In this document: positions 46,068 to 56,259 of the stretch, piece by piece
How the letters are laid out: each line of letters begins with the position of its first letter
Numbering within the stretch: position 1 is the stretch's first letter
Assembly (NCBI RefSeq): GCF_030272615.1
Contig: NC_081406.1
Coordinates: 259,769,386-259,833,385 of the forward strand
DNA: 64,000 nt
Reading direction: 5' to 3'
Origin: Cryptomeria japonica
Lineage: Eukaryota > Streptophyta > Pinopsida > Cupressales > Cupressaceae
Notes under the pieces: generated by a model
Seen by the model: the letters and a program-made list of their open reading frames with translations, nothing else
Databases searched by the model: none
What the model was told of the DNA's origin: nothing
Translations under genes and position numbers: made by a program

Positions 46068-49000
46068 TTACTCTCTTATTGTTGTCTCTATTCTTTTAAC
46101 TGTACCAGTGTGATACTGCAAATGCTCTGTCGGTGTTTTTTGTCCCTGTATTAGTGCCTCAGATATTTCCTTCCGTAATGATGCTAGATAGTCCAATCTT
46201 GGACTCAATTTTAATCTTAGATGCTTTGCCTTATTCACTATTCTCTCATTTTCTCTTTCCAATTTAAGTAATTCTTCCTCAAAATTTGTTATTTTCTGTT
46301 CAAAAACTGATAATGTATCAGGTGAGTTAACAAAATTATCTACAAGTTTATTGATTTCATCATGTACCTTGCTCATCTTCTTATCTATATCTACAGTCAA
46401 AAAGTTTGTCTTACAGGTGTCTTTGTACAGAGTTTTGTACTCTTTCAATAAATTACATAGTTCCGGTAGAAGTGTGTCAAAATCCTTGGTACACTTCTTT
46501 ATCTGATCATCAAAGAATCTCTGTTTTTCAATTTCTACCTTGTCCTTCAATGTCTCTTCCTTTATTTTCTCAATGTTTTCTGTGATATATTTACACAAGG
46601 TATCAAGTTGTCCTAAAGAATCTTTATTTTCTATATTACAGTTAGGAGCAATTACCTTCAAAACTGGTATTGTGTCATCTATTGCCTTATAAGCTTGTGA
46701 GCTGCAATCTATTATCTTTTTAATTGAATCCAATAGTACTTCAGTCACATTAGTTGATTTGTAGCCTAATGATGAGCCTACATTCTAAGTACCGCCAGTG
46801 GAAGTAACCAAGCTTGTATTGACCTCTGGTAGGTCTGTTTGTGTTTGCATTTCCTTAAGAAATGGTTTTTCTATTTCTCCAATTGCCGGTGGCACTATTT
46901 CCTTATGAACCTATTCCTATTTCTATTGTTGTTCCTATTGCAGAGCCTTTTGCTCTATTTGTTGCGTTGTCTCAGTCTGAGTCTAATTTTCTACCTTTTT
47001 CTCTTTGTCATCTGTCAGTTTCTCCTGTGTGTTATCAGTTTGCTTAGTTACTGGAGGCTCACTAGCCATGTCAGTCTTACCAATTGTATGTTTATCTACC
47101 ACAATGTTGATCTTTTGAGTATCAACATCCACTATATATAAGACTTCAGGATTAGGATTGACACCTCTACATCCATACTTTCAACTGTCAGTTGATCTTT
47201 TGTAGCTGTTGTTTTTACCGATGGAGTAATCAAAGGAGGTGGGGTTAAGTTGTCTTTAACCCTGATACTAGGAGGTCCACCAACTTTACCTTTACCCTTG
47301 TCTCTTTCTTTCTGATATACCTTTATAGGTTTGTGGATCATGTATTCTTCTTGTTTTTATTTTTCCACTAGGAAAATGTCCCATGCATTTTTTGTCTCCC
47401 CAGTCACCTCATTAACTCTTCCAACCATTAAAGCAATGTGCCGGTGTGCAGTAGAAAATACTAACCGGTTGGCTTCAGCAATTAAGTCATCAATTTATTT
47501 GGGTGAATTTACTAGGTATATAGCAAGTAGCTTTTCTATCTTTATTTTCTTGTCAAGTTCTACTACTGCTTGTCTTCTTGCTTCCAGTCTCTTAAATAGT
47601 TCATCTGGTACTTCATCTACTACTTCCATCAAAAATTTCTTATACATATCCATATGCAATATAGCACTGTTTTCTACTTGTTATTTTTCATCAGCCATCA
47701 GAGTGTCATATAGTTTCTCTATATTCTTCAGTTTCCCTTCCTCTATAATTTCATTCAACAATATGTCAAGAGGGGCCAAGTCCTTGTTTGTCCTTTTCTT
47801 CTTCTTGGGTTTCAGTTTCTTCTTCTTTGGTGTAGCCTTTCTTACCAGAGATCTCACTGCTTGTTGTTTTTGTCTTGTCCTCCTAGGTGAGGGTGTGGTT
47901 GCCAGTGAGGGATCTCTTTTCCTTACAACTCTCTTGAAAGTTGCAGGCATGTCACTCTTCGAAGATGTGTCTACTGGTGATAGGGGAGTTTTAGGTTGTG
48001 GAGCTGCTAACTCATCCTCTGTTATACCGGTTTGCTTTATCATATCTTCTTTAATAGCCTTTTCCTATCTAGAACCTTTTGTTACAACTGCCTCAACCTT
48101 TTTCACTCTTTTCTTAGATTGTATTTGCCTTTCAATAGTTTTTGCACTACCAAATATTTCTTCCTTAGGTTCTTTAGGGGCTTCTAGAAGTGCTTTAGCA
48201 TAAGTTTCAATTATATGATCATCTGTTTCATAACCCATCTCTATTACCCAAACTATCCTAGGGATGACTGCTTCCATCCAGATCTCATCCTTCTTGATTA
48301 CAAAGCATATTTCATCCTTATATTTGTCAATAATCTTTTGTGATAATCTGATTCTTTTCTTCATTTTGGCCTTAAGTGCTTGAAATAAATCATGAATATT
48401 GTTTTCCTTATTTTCTCCCATATTATTGAATAGTTTTGTTAACTGTTTACCTATTGGTATATCATATCCAAGTTCTTTGTAGCCTATACCGAGAACCTGT
48501 TTGGTTATATGTAGCATCAAACATACTAGCAGATTGCCAAATTTAAAAGGTCCTTTCTTGTCCTTCTTAATCTTGCCTAAGTTATCAATTAATTTGTCCT
48601 TCAACCACTCACATACATCAATCTTTGCATTGTCCATGACCATATCATAAGCACTCTTAATGTACAAACTTGAAACTGAATTGAGTCTATTTGCATGAGT
48701 AGCTTTATATCTTAATATCATGCTAATAAATCTCACATTAATATCTATTACATCATTTACTCTTAAGGACCTTCTGTCGGATGTGGCGCCAGTTAGGTTT
48801 ATAACTAGGTCATTGGAGACCTTTTTAGTCTTGTCTGGCCTTTTACCGGTGGTCGATAACCCTGTGATAGCTTTCACAGCTTTCTTGGTGATTTTGTGAA
48901 TTGCATCTAACCAGAAAAATTCACCATGTACCCTACTTAAGACTATCCTAATCACATCCTTGGGGAATTCAGGAATGCTAAGGATCTCTGTAAATCCTAG

Positions 49001-49285
49001 GGTTTCAATGATCTTATGTTCATCTTTTACATTGTTGGATTCATCACATATGACAGATTTAAACATGGTTTTAATCTCTTCATCTCCTAGTTCCTCAATG
49101 TTGTAGTGAATGTAAATTCTGGGGTCTTCAACATAAACAACTCCCTTAGGAATTTGAGAAAAAGCACCTAAGGTATCATCTTTCTTTGCTACTTTGGGAA
49201 CTAATTGAAATACAGGCCTAGGTCTTTTTATAACTTTGACAATAGTAGGGTTTGCTATATATTCAATTGCAAAGGTGGATGCCAT
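46068..49285 (-). pseudogene. E5 accessory ORF (about 1070 codons, few breaks)
   Basis: The chosen start is the Met at 49285 (MASTFAIEYIANPTIVKV); an in-frame Met at 49426 is possible. One frame holds through 48065 (453 codons from 49426), then past a TAG to 47681 and on to 47132, with a few stops. The C-terminal part (46748-46068) is in another frame. The N-terminal half is globular, with KKGPFKFGNLLVCLMLHI near residue 300 counted from 49426. The middle is highly basic and likely nuclear-targeting (ATPKKKKLKPKKKKR). A Pro/Thr-rich linker follows, then a coiled-coil-like tail (FEEELLKLERENERIVNKAK). I recognise no catalytic domain. The position corresponds to the env-like ORF of SIRE-type elements. 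Confidence 0.65.
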
Positions 49286-49589
49286 GATAAAATACCTTTT
49301 ACTGCCTTTAGGATGGATGATTGCTTGAAGTGTTCTTGCCTCTTGCTCGAAATGCCTTATCTCAGAATCTTCACGCTCTTCATAGGTTTGAAATCTCAGT
49401 GAAATGAAATGGAGCCAAAACCTCAAATTTATAGTGTCTTTTTGACATCTACCACATTAAATGCATGTTGGTTAAGTATCACTTAACATTGTATGCCGGT
49501 AATAAAGTAATTTCCAACTTCTCATCTCTAACTGAGGGAATAATAGCACATGTGTCATTAGATTGCCAAACCCTCAAGGAAACTTTCTT

Positions 49590-50723
49590 CAATTAGATGA
49601 AGAACTTCCTGTCGGTGGAGCACTGCTCTGTCCTACCGATGAAGCATTGTCTGGCTCTACCAATGGAGGAGTATTCCCAATATTTAGATCAGCTTTTCTA
49701 ATCCATTATTTTGAGAATTCTTGCTTAACCTCTTCAACTTTTTCTTTACCTTTCAAGCTAGAACTTTTGTCGTCTGCCGGTGATCCTTTACTTCTACAAA
49801 ATATTGCAATATGCCCAATCTTATTACATGCATAACAAGTTACATTATTCTTTTGAACAACTTTCCCATAACCTATGCTGGTTTGTCTTCTGCATTGATT
49901 AGATAAATGTCCAAATCTTCCACAAACATAACATTTCACATTCATTTTGCAATTTTTCAGAGTTGTGACCAACTTTGTTGCATTTTAAACATTGACAGGT
50001 GGGTGTGCTGATATTCTGATAATTTCTAGATCTACATTCATTTTCTCTATGACCATACTTATTACAGTTAAAGCATTTTCCATTGAATTTATAAGCATTA
50101 GGTTGTCTTACCAGTTTGTTGTGATCCTAAGTATTTGCAGTACTGGAGCTTTCACCAACTTCAAAGCCAATTCCAGAAGTGTCACCTTTAGGTTTTTGAT
50201 TCTTCAGCAAGGTGTCAAGTTCCTCTGAGCTTTTCTTGAATTTTTCTTTATGTTGATTTGTAGTTTTTAGTTCTCTTTCTAAGACCTCTTTCTGTCTCAT
50301 CAGTTCATTGGAGTCATTCTGAGTGTGCATTAGATCTGTCTTCAACATGTCATTTTCATAGCTAAGTCTTGTGTTCTCATTTGCTGCATCACTTAGTCTT
50401 CTGGTCAATTCTTCTTCATTCTTCTTCCTATCCTCAATCTCTTTACAAAATATCATAGTCATATCCTGCATCTCATTCTTTGTTGTCATGTTCTCTTGTT
50501 TCGGCTTGCTTATCTGATCATTAAGTGATTCCTTTTCATCATTTTCAATTTGCATCTTTTCACAAAGTTCTCTTCTCTTATTTCTTGCAATAGTAAGATT
50601 CTCTTGAAGTGCCTAAATGATATCCTGAGCTACCTTTAGATCATCTTCTAATTTTATGTTTTTCAATTTTTCTGCATCATAGTCTGAAAGAGCTCCTTCA
50701 AGTTGCTTCATCAGATTTTCCAT
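49590..50723 (-). pseudogene. E5 gag with coiled coil and four zinc knuckles (frameshifted)
   Basis: The Met at 50723 lies about 60 bp after the primer site. An N-terminal coiled coil runs to about 50180 (ELTRRLSDAANENTRLSYEN), with one TAG near 50613. Four CX2CX4HX4C knuckles follow: CFNCNKYGHRENEC, then CLKCNKVGHNSEK with its last Cys moved by a one-base insertion near 49957, then CYVCGRFGHLSNQC and CYACNKIGHIAIFC. A stop at 49706 and a short tail to about 49590 follow. Gag would package element RNA. Where protease should follow, none is found. Confidence 0.8.
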
Positions 50724-50780
50724 CTTTACCAGTGTCAAGATCTTCCTCAAGCTATTAGGCTTCTGAAAATAGAGGACCAA

Positions 50781-50792
50781 GCTTTGATACCA
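50781..50792 (-). other. E5 primer-binding site (initiator Met tRNA type)
   Basis: The minus strand reads TGGTATCAAAGC, two bases after the LTR end. This is close to TGGTATCAGAGC, the usual plant Copia site complementary to initiator tRNA-Met. Confidence 0.85.
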
Positions 50793-50794
50793 AT

Positions 50795-51603
50795 TGTTAG
50801 GATTCCCACAGATATTGAGAGGGGGGGATGAATCAGTATCTAACTAGTGTACATAATTTCTTATCTTAAAACATACAGAACATATTATAACAGTGTATCG
50901 GTATGCAAGAAATAATGCAATAAACAGAATTAAAAACATCCACATGAAAATAACACCATGACACAAGGATTTAACGAGGAAACCCGGTGTGGGAAAAACC
51001 TCGGTGGGATTTGTGACCCACAATATCCTCTTACTGGCCAACAAAAGAATATTACTTACAAGAGGGGCCTGCACATGCAGGAAGGCCAACTGCCTAGAGC
51101 TCACTGCTCAATGGGAAGTCTCACTGACTTACAATGTAGATTATACAAATCCAATATCTTGTACTGCTTTACAATAGCATCTATAATGCCTAATCCAATA
51201 TCAGTTGCTTCTCTTCTTCTTACATAAACCCTTTAACCTATATTTCGCATAATAGGTCTGCCTTAATATTTTGCTTACATCACTTTCTTCTACTTCCTTA
51301 CAAAATGTCTACAATGATCTCTTTTATATATAAGAGTCATTTTACAACATGCTAAGTCGGCTTACGAAGCTTTTACAATAATAAACAAAATATAATATAA
51401 CAAAATCATGTCAGCCTCTGTGCCAGTATACTTCCTTTCTCTATGCTAGTGTCCTGAGTGTCCATGTAGAGTCTGATCGTTGATGTCGGTGAACTATCTT
51501 ACCGGTGTAATGCCTTGCCGGTGTTATAGGATTGTAAGGTTTCCATCAATGAAAAAACCTTCAATCACCTACAATGTCTCATTGGAGTGTGCATATGCCA
51601 CCA
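50795..51603 (-). repeat. E5 5' LTR
   Basis: The plus-strand ends are TGTTAGGATTCCCACAGAT and ATGCCACCA, 809 bp. The partner is 44962-45791. Differences are dispersed, and a short internal gap explains the 21 bp length difference. Confidence 0.92.
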
Positions 51604-51608
51604 ATCTA
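51604..51608 (+). repeat. E5 right target-site duplication ATCTA
   Basis: It directly follows the LTR terminal CA and is identical to 44957-44961. Confidence 0.92.
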
Positions 51609-52049
51609 TTCAATCTATTATGTTTCACCTCCAAATCAGCAGTTCAACTATCAATTTTCATATGAGCTCACTTGAGTTCCACCTCTTGATCAATTTGTTC
51701 CAGCTTTTAATCAATCCTCTCCAATAATCTATAAATTGAGCATTCAATCTCTATTTTCAATCCTCCTCAATCCTGGACAATTACTTTGAATCACGAACTT
51801 TGAATCTTTGTGTCAATTGCAGGTTGCCAGTGAAATATCTGAGAACCATCATACCACAAAGAGGAGAAGAGAAATGGAAGTTATATGTAGTCATGGAATA
51901 GGGAGTTTTGATTGATTTACTTTATAATTCCTATTTCTTGCGATTGTGTTATTTCATTGTCTGTTTGTTTGAATTCTTTGATTAGATAGGGATTCATGAT
52001 TTCCCTTTGTTTCTAATTGATACTTTAAGGATGAATTTTACATACGACA
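51609..52049 (+). repeat. E4 3' LTR, second part
   Basis: It continues the LTR after E5 and ends ACATACGACA, the same terminus as the 5' copy at 37098. A close match to 36662-37098 runs through it with a few substitutions. Confidence 0.88.
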
Positions 52050-53178
52050 GTAAACATAACATCCTTCCATTTCTTTATCCTCTAAAACCCTGACGTAAAT
52101 GTCTTTAGTTCCTTAAACCGTAGCGCTTAATTTTTCATAGATGGTGAACACAACTATGTGCAGTCTTATATTTGACTAAAGCCCTATGAGCGTTCTAGAA
52201 CATATAGAATTTTTCAAAGTGGTTCTGAGCAATGTACAAAAAAATTGAAATGAAAAATGGTAAAAAAAACCATCGACAACAGGAAATAAAAATTTGATCG
52301 CGTGAGACAATTTTTCAGACATGGGGTGCCCCCAAGATAGCCTCTCAGCTAGTTATAATATATTAAAATTGGTATTTGGATTTTTAAAATACATGTAAAT
52401 TAAAATTATCTTAAATTAAAAGAAGCTGAAATTCTAGAAATGTGAAAGATCTAAATGTCTATTAAAAAGCCCATATGAAAGCATTACTCTTTTAAAATTG
52501 TCTACAATTTAAAGGGAGTGATCACATAGGTGTCGAGTCAATAACACTTTAAAATGGATTTGATTATGGTTTCAACAAATTAATTTGTGTTGTGTAAGTT
52601 CGTTTAGTTGCATAGATACATTGAAGATATCATTTAACTAAAGAGTATATTTTAATCATTTAATTTATTTCTGTTGGAAAGCATAGGATAAGGATATTTT
52701 CTTGTGGGCAACCTCCCATGCTTTAGTAGTTCAATGTTGGCATATCCTCCATCTAGAATAAGGCTCTCAACTAGCATTCAAAAAAATCTTTGGCTGCCAC
52801 CAATAAGATGGGATTGTGAGATTGCTTTCCATTCAATAGGTTCACGACTTTCAAGTTTCATTAATGGTTGTGTTTTATTCCTTGCTTCTAACTAGTGTTG
52901 CCTTCTTGTCTATGTTCTTTCTTTTGTATGGAAAAATGGATCCCAAAGAGAAAATATTTGTCATTTTTTTTGTGAATGCATTTCTGAAGTTTGTTTGAAG
53001 AATGAGTATTATCACTCTAATTTCTTGGCTCATCCTCTTGTTGGGACCTCCAAAATTTGGCTAAATTTTGAGGACCCATGTAAAATTTTGCCTTGTAGCA
53101 CACAAAAAAGCAACTGCAAATTCAATCCAAGTTGCTCACTTTGGAGAGCTCCATTTTGAAGCCCAATGATTGTTATGC
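52050..53178. other. Unassigned DNA between E4 and E6
   Basis: AT-rich, no domain on either strand. It continues on the far side of E6 at 56584, so it is older DNA into which E6 inserted. A 63-codon plus-strand frame at 52704 has no recognisable family. Confidence 0.5.
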
Positions 53179-53183
53179 AAAAT
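53179..53183 (+). repeat. E6 left target-site duplication AAAAT
   Basis: It is identical to 56579-56583 and immediately precedes the LTR start TGTTAGAG. Confidence 0.9.
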
Positions 53184-53502
53184 TGTTAGAGTAAAGGTTT
53201 TAATTTAATCATGTTGATTAAATTACCTTTATTCCTCTCTTAAGATTTCACTTTAGTTTGCATTTGTGACATTTAATAATTATATTAATTATTAAATGTC
53301 TACCTATTAGGGTTTCTTTTAGGGTTGCACAATATCCTTTTATAAGGATTCATCATTGTAATTTATCTCACTCTTGGATGAATACATTTTTCAGCTTTCA
53401 GAGCACCCTTGCTTGTTTGTCTCCATCTCTTCTTTCTGTGACAGGTTATTTGCATGCAGGTGATCTTCGGGGTCTGTGAAGTTGGCTTTCTCAACTTCTA
53501 CA
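53184..53502 (+). repeat. E6 5' LTR (type A)
   Basis: It starts TGTTAGAGTAAAGG and ends CTTCTACA, 319 bp. It is nearly identical to 56260-56578; one difference was seen (53473 region, ctg versus ttg), so the insertion is young compared with others here. A TATA box TTTTATAAGG lies at 53338. Confidence 0.95.
53338..53347 (+). promoter_or_regulatory. TATA box of the E6 LTR
   Basis: TTTTATAAGG lies about 155 bp into the 319 bp LTR, a sensible place for the U3-R border. The same word is at 56414-56423 in the 3' LTR. Confidence 0.6.
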
Positions 53503-53509
53503 TGGGGGG
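53503..53509 (+). other. Polypurine-like remnant between LTR A and LTR B
   Basis: TGGGGGG directly precedes the second TGTTAGAG. The genuine tract before the 3' LTR is AAGGGGGGG followed by TGTTAGAG, so this looks like the end of such a tract and not a primer site. Confidence 0.6.
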
Positions 53510-53878
53510 TGTTAGAGTATTCGGGTATTTACTTGATTAATTAAACATTCTTTGTTTAATTATTTAAGTTCCCTTTATCTCTATTACACTTAAGCTAACT
53601 TTAGGTGCATATAATTAATTGTTTTAATTAATTATTATGTGCAAACCTAGGTTTTCCCTTTTTAGGGTTTCTTGACCTATTAAAGGTTGAGTTCTTTCTT
53701 TTCATTGTAAGAATCACATTACATATTTTTGTGAATATTGAGCTCTCTCTTTTTGAGCATATTCTCTGTGTTTTGTATGTTCTTCAGATTTTGCTTCATT
53801 GCTTCTCCTTGTAACAGGTTATTCGGCTTGCAGAAGATCTTCAGGCTCCTGTGGTGTTGTATTTTCTCAACTCCTATA
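53510..53878 (+). repeat. E6 internal LTR (type B)
   Basis: It starts TGTTAGAGTATTCGGG and ends CTCAACTCCTATA next to the primer site. The terminal CA appears changed to TA. Length is about 369 bp. It is alignable with type A mainly at the first ten bases and in the last roughly 80 bp (ACAGGTTATT, AGATCTTC, TTTCTCAACT), so it is a diverged relative. Confidence 0.8.
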
Positions 53879-53890
53879 TGGTATCAGAGC
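53879..53890 (+). other. E6 primer-binding site
   Basis: TGGTATCAGAGC is the exact plant Copia site for initiator tRNA-Met. It adjoins LTR B, not LTR A. Confidence 0.9.
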
Positions 53891-54244
53891 TCCAGACCTG
53901 CTGCTTCCTGTTCGTCTTCTGAAGAATTTGGAGCTACGAGGATTAGATCTGACTTTCAGGTTTTGGTTGCATCAGATCTGTGTTTGTCTTCTATTTTTTA
54001 TTTTGGAATAGGGGGTATTTTTTTTTGGTGCACTTTGAGCCCAAACGGACCTCACCGTTGAGCTTGTAGCGCCCAAAAACCCCTATTTCCATATAAAATT
54101 CGTCCGATTTGGACACAGTTGCTCCAGAAGGCAAAATTTTTTATGCCCCAAGGCCGTACGGCCCCAGGGCACGCAGACCGAGGCTAAATCAAAAAAAAAT
54201 ATATTAAAAAAGCGGTTTTTTGTTTTGAGGAGGGCGCAGCCTCT

Positions 54245-54468
54245 TTTGGAGGCACGCGCAGCCCGGCGGCCACCGCCGCCGGCGGTAACCCCCGCCGCGC
54301 CCCCGCTGCACCGCCTGCCGCCCACCGCGCCGCCCACCGAGAACCCCCGCCCGAGCGCCGCCCGCCCGCAGCCAGCCCGCCGCCCGTCGCTAGCTGCGCC
54401 GCCCCAGCGCCGCCCCCGCGCCGCCGCCTCCTGCGCCCGCCCCTGGTCGCCCAGAGGACCAGGGGCTT
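54245..54468. other. GC-rich island in the E6 leader
   Basis: About 220 bp is dominated by GCC, CCG and CGC words, in sharp contrast to the AT-rich surroundings. The plus strand is C-rich over most of it. Open frames on both strands give only Ala/Pro/Arg or Gly/Arg low-complexity peptides. It lies between the primer site and gag, so it would be in the leader RNA. Confidence 0.75.
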
Positions 54469-54964
54469 ATTTTTTTTTAAGCCCTTGAGGGCTTAAAGGG
54501 CCTATTTGGGCTTTTTTGGAGCAGTTTTACTAAATCGGGTATAACTCGGGCATTTTAGCTCGGATTTTCGAATAAAAATAGGCGTTGGAAAGCTGGTTCC
54601 AAGCCCGATCTAAAAGATGGAGATCTTTTTTTCTGATTTTGCCGTTTTACAGTGTTTTTTTCCAGTCAAAGTCAGAACAAGTTTTTTGCACTCCAGGAGC
54701 CATATCTTTTGCATACGGACTCCGTTTTTCGCAAACGAATAGGCGTTGGAAAGGGGTTTCTGCGCTCTTTCCAGATCTATCATTTATTTTTTCAGAATCT
54801 ACACCAGGTACATTTTATTCAGTACTTTGTGTTTTCACACATCTGTCACTTACTTGGACGTTTCAGACTTGGAAATGATTTGTTTGCATGGGATGGCTTT
54901 ATTTGATCTGCTTTATCAGTATTAAAGTCATTTAGTCTCAGATTTGTTAATTTGAAGAGTTATC

Positions 54965-56056
54965 ATGGGTTTTTCTACTCACCCTTCAGTTGTATTTCTA
55001 GAACGGGGTAATTATGAGTCATGGGCAACGGGCATAATTACACAGTGTAGGTGGCTTAATATTTTGCCTTATTTGTATGATCTCATACCTGAACCAGCAA
55101 CTTTAGAGGGAAAAATAGCTTGGGATATCATTAGAAATCACATAGTAGGAGTTATTTTGTCTAGTGTTGATTCTGACACTGTGTGGGCTATATCGGGCAT
55201 TGATTGTCCTCACTCACTTTGGACACGTCTTTGGGAGATCTATGGAGACCCCAGTCTTTCTCCATTCCCAAAGGATCCTGCTTCAGCTTGTCTTGTACCC
55301 ATTGGTTGGAGAGATAACACACCTTTTGATCATGCTACTTTGAAGGAACTTCAATATTTAGACACCCTTACATATTCCGATGAATCAGAGGATTGTCTCA
55401 CAGTTCCTACTCTTCAGACTGAGATTATATATGCATCAACATCATCTCCTTTTGTTCCTGATCAGTTTGATATTGCCTCTTCTTTGGCTCCTATTGATTC
55501 AGCTAAGCAGGGCATCATACATCTTTCAGACATGGCTACTTGGGATTCTTATCTTGCAGGCATTTCGTCTTTGTTTGTAGAGTCCTATATTGCAGACTTG
55601 GAGGATTACTTTGAGGATTTTCAGCTCCTCTTTGTTGACAGCCATATTCCAGCTGTTAGCCCACCATCATCTGTGCATTCAGAGGTTGCAGTTTTTGAGT
55701 CTTCAGTTCAGTTTGGATTTGACATCTTTTGTTTCAGTTCAGACAGAGGAATTCTTCAGCATCCTATTATGGCACACATCTTGAGACAGATTGATTCTTC
55801 TCTCTTCACAGGGTTTCTTCATCTTCGTTCTTTGGATCCATTTCTTCCCAAGGGGAGGAATATTATATGCCGCTTCAGGATCTCTTTCTGGATTCTACCT
55901 CAGGCATCCATATGTGCGACAGGAGTTTCTTCATTGTGGGGGGGGCTTCTAGCCTCTTTTTTTTTCTCCTATGGAGACCATTGTATATGTACTTATATGA
56001 TAGGAGTTGTCTATGGGGGGTATCATGTTATCCACCTCCTATCTTTCTGTTATTAG
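54965..56056 (+). CDS. E6 gag-like ORF
   Basis: This is an uninterrupted frame of 363 codons starting MGFSTHPSVVFLERGNYESW. Residues about 8-95 match the start of Copia gag (UBN2/DUF4219 type): the NYESW block, then IAWDIIRNHIVGVILSSVD, then SLWTRLWEIYGD. The later part is Ser/Asp/Leu-rich with no zinc knuckle, and the last 60 or so residues are hydrophobic and probably read through 3' sequence. The protein could help packaging or be a relic. It has no stop or frameshift, unlike most ORFs here, fitting a younger element. Confidence 0.7.
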   Translation: MGFSTHPSVVFLERGNYESWATGIITQCRWLNILPYLYDLIPEPATLEGKIAWDIIRNHIVGVILSSVDSDTVWAISGIDCPHSLWTRLWEIYGDPSLSPFPKDPASACLVPIGWRDNTPFDHATLKELQYLDTLTYSDESEDCLTVPTLQTEIIYASTSSPFVPDQFDIASSLAPIDSAKQGIIHLSDMATWDSYLAGISSLFVESYIADLEDYFEDFQLLFVDSHIPAVSPPSSVHSEVAVFESSVQFGFDIFCFSSDRGILQHPIMAHILRQIDSSLFTGFLHLRSLDPFLPKGRNIICRFRISFWILPQASICATGVSSLWGGLLASFFFSYGDHCICTYMIGVVYGGYHVIHLLSFCY

Positions 56057-56250
56057 TGCATTTATTTCTTTCATCTCTTTTTGGAGTAGAGTTTTTCCCA
56101 TGAGGTTTTCTCTATTTCTCCACTTTACAGAGATTTGGTTGTAATTGGGTACCTGATCAGGCCTTGTTGCCGGGACCCAAGTTTACTTTCTTGCATTGTA
56201 GTTACCTTTGCTTTCTTGCACATGTTTGTAACTGCACTTTTGCTCATCTT

Positions 56251-56259
56251 AAGGGGGGG
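56251..56259 (+). other. E6 polypurine tract
   Basis: AAGGGGGGG directly precedes the 3' LTR. It would prime plus-strand synthesis. Confidence 0.8.

Larger units (their letters stand above)
44962..51603 (-). mobile_element. E5: Copia-type element with gag and accessory ORF but no pol
   Basis: Two LTRs of about 0.8 kb, a 5 bp ATCTA target duplication, an initiator-Met-type primer site and an AAAGGGGGAGA polypurine tract define a complete 6.6 kb unit on the minus strand. Inside are gag (50723-49590) and, after about 300 bp, a long accessory ORF (49285-46068). No protease, integrase, RT or RNase H is present. Primer site, polypurine tract and gag resemble the SIRE/Maximus branch of Copia; I infer pol was lost and the element moves in trans. 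It split the E4 3' LTR. Confidence 0.88.
36273..52049 (+). mobile_element. E4: shrunken Ty3/gypsy derivative split by E5
   Basis: The order is a truncated 5' LTR, primer site, a repeat-rich leader, a Gln/Asn-rich gag-like ORF, the LIDW domain shared with E1, about 2.6 kb of non-coding DNA, a polypurine tract, and a 3' LTR of about 1.35 kb that E5 interrupts. No protease, RT, RNase H or integrase was seen, so it is non-autonomous, probably by internal deletion of an E1-like ancestor. The internal part without E5 is 6.95 kb. Confidence 0.8.

Noticed and set aside
47331-48203. 290-codon plus-strand ORF rich in Ser, Phe and Leu
   Set aside because: It is opposite the E5 accessory ORF and mirrors its Lys-rich codons. 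The minus strand has the better protein and element context.
49706-50110. Cellular zinc-knuckle (CNBP-like) gene
   Set aside because: It lies between an LTR with primer site and an accessory ORF in a complete element, so gag is the better reading.
52704-52895. Possible small gene
   Set aside because: It is only 63 codons, with no family and no context, in AT-rich unassigned DNA.
54225-54488. Ala/Pro/Arg-rich ORF, or CpG-island promoter, in the GC-rich block
   Set aside because: Both strands give low-complexity peptides because of composition, and the block lies inside the E6 leader with no gene nearby.
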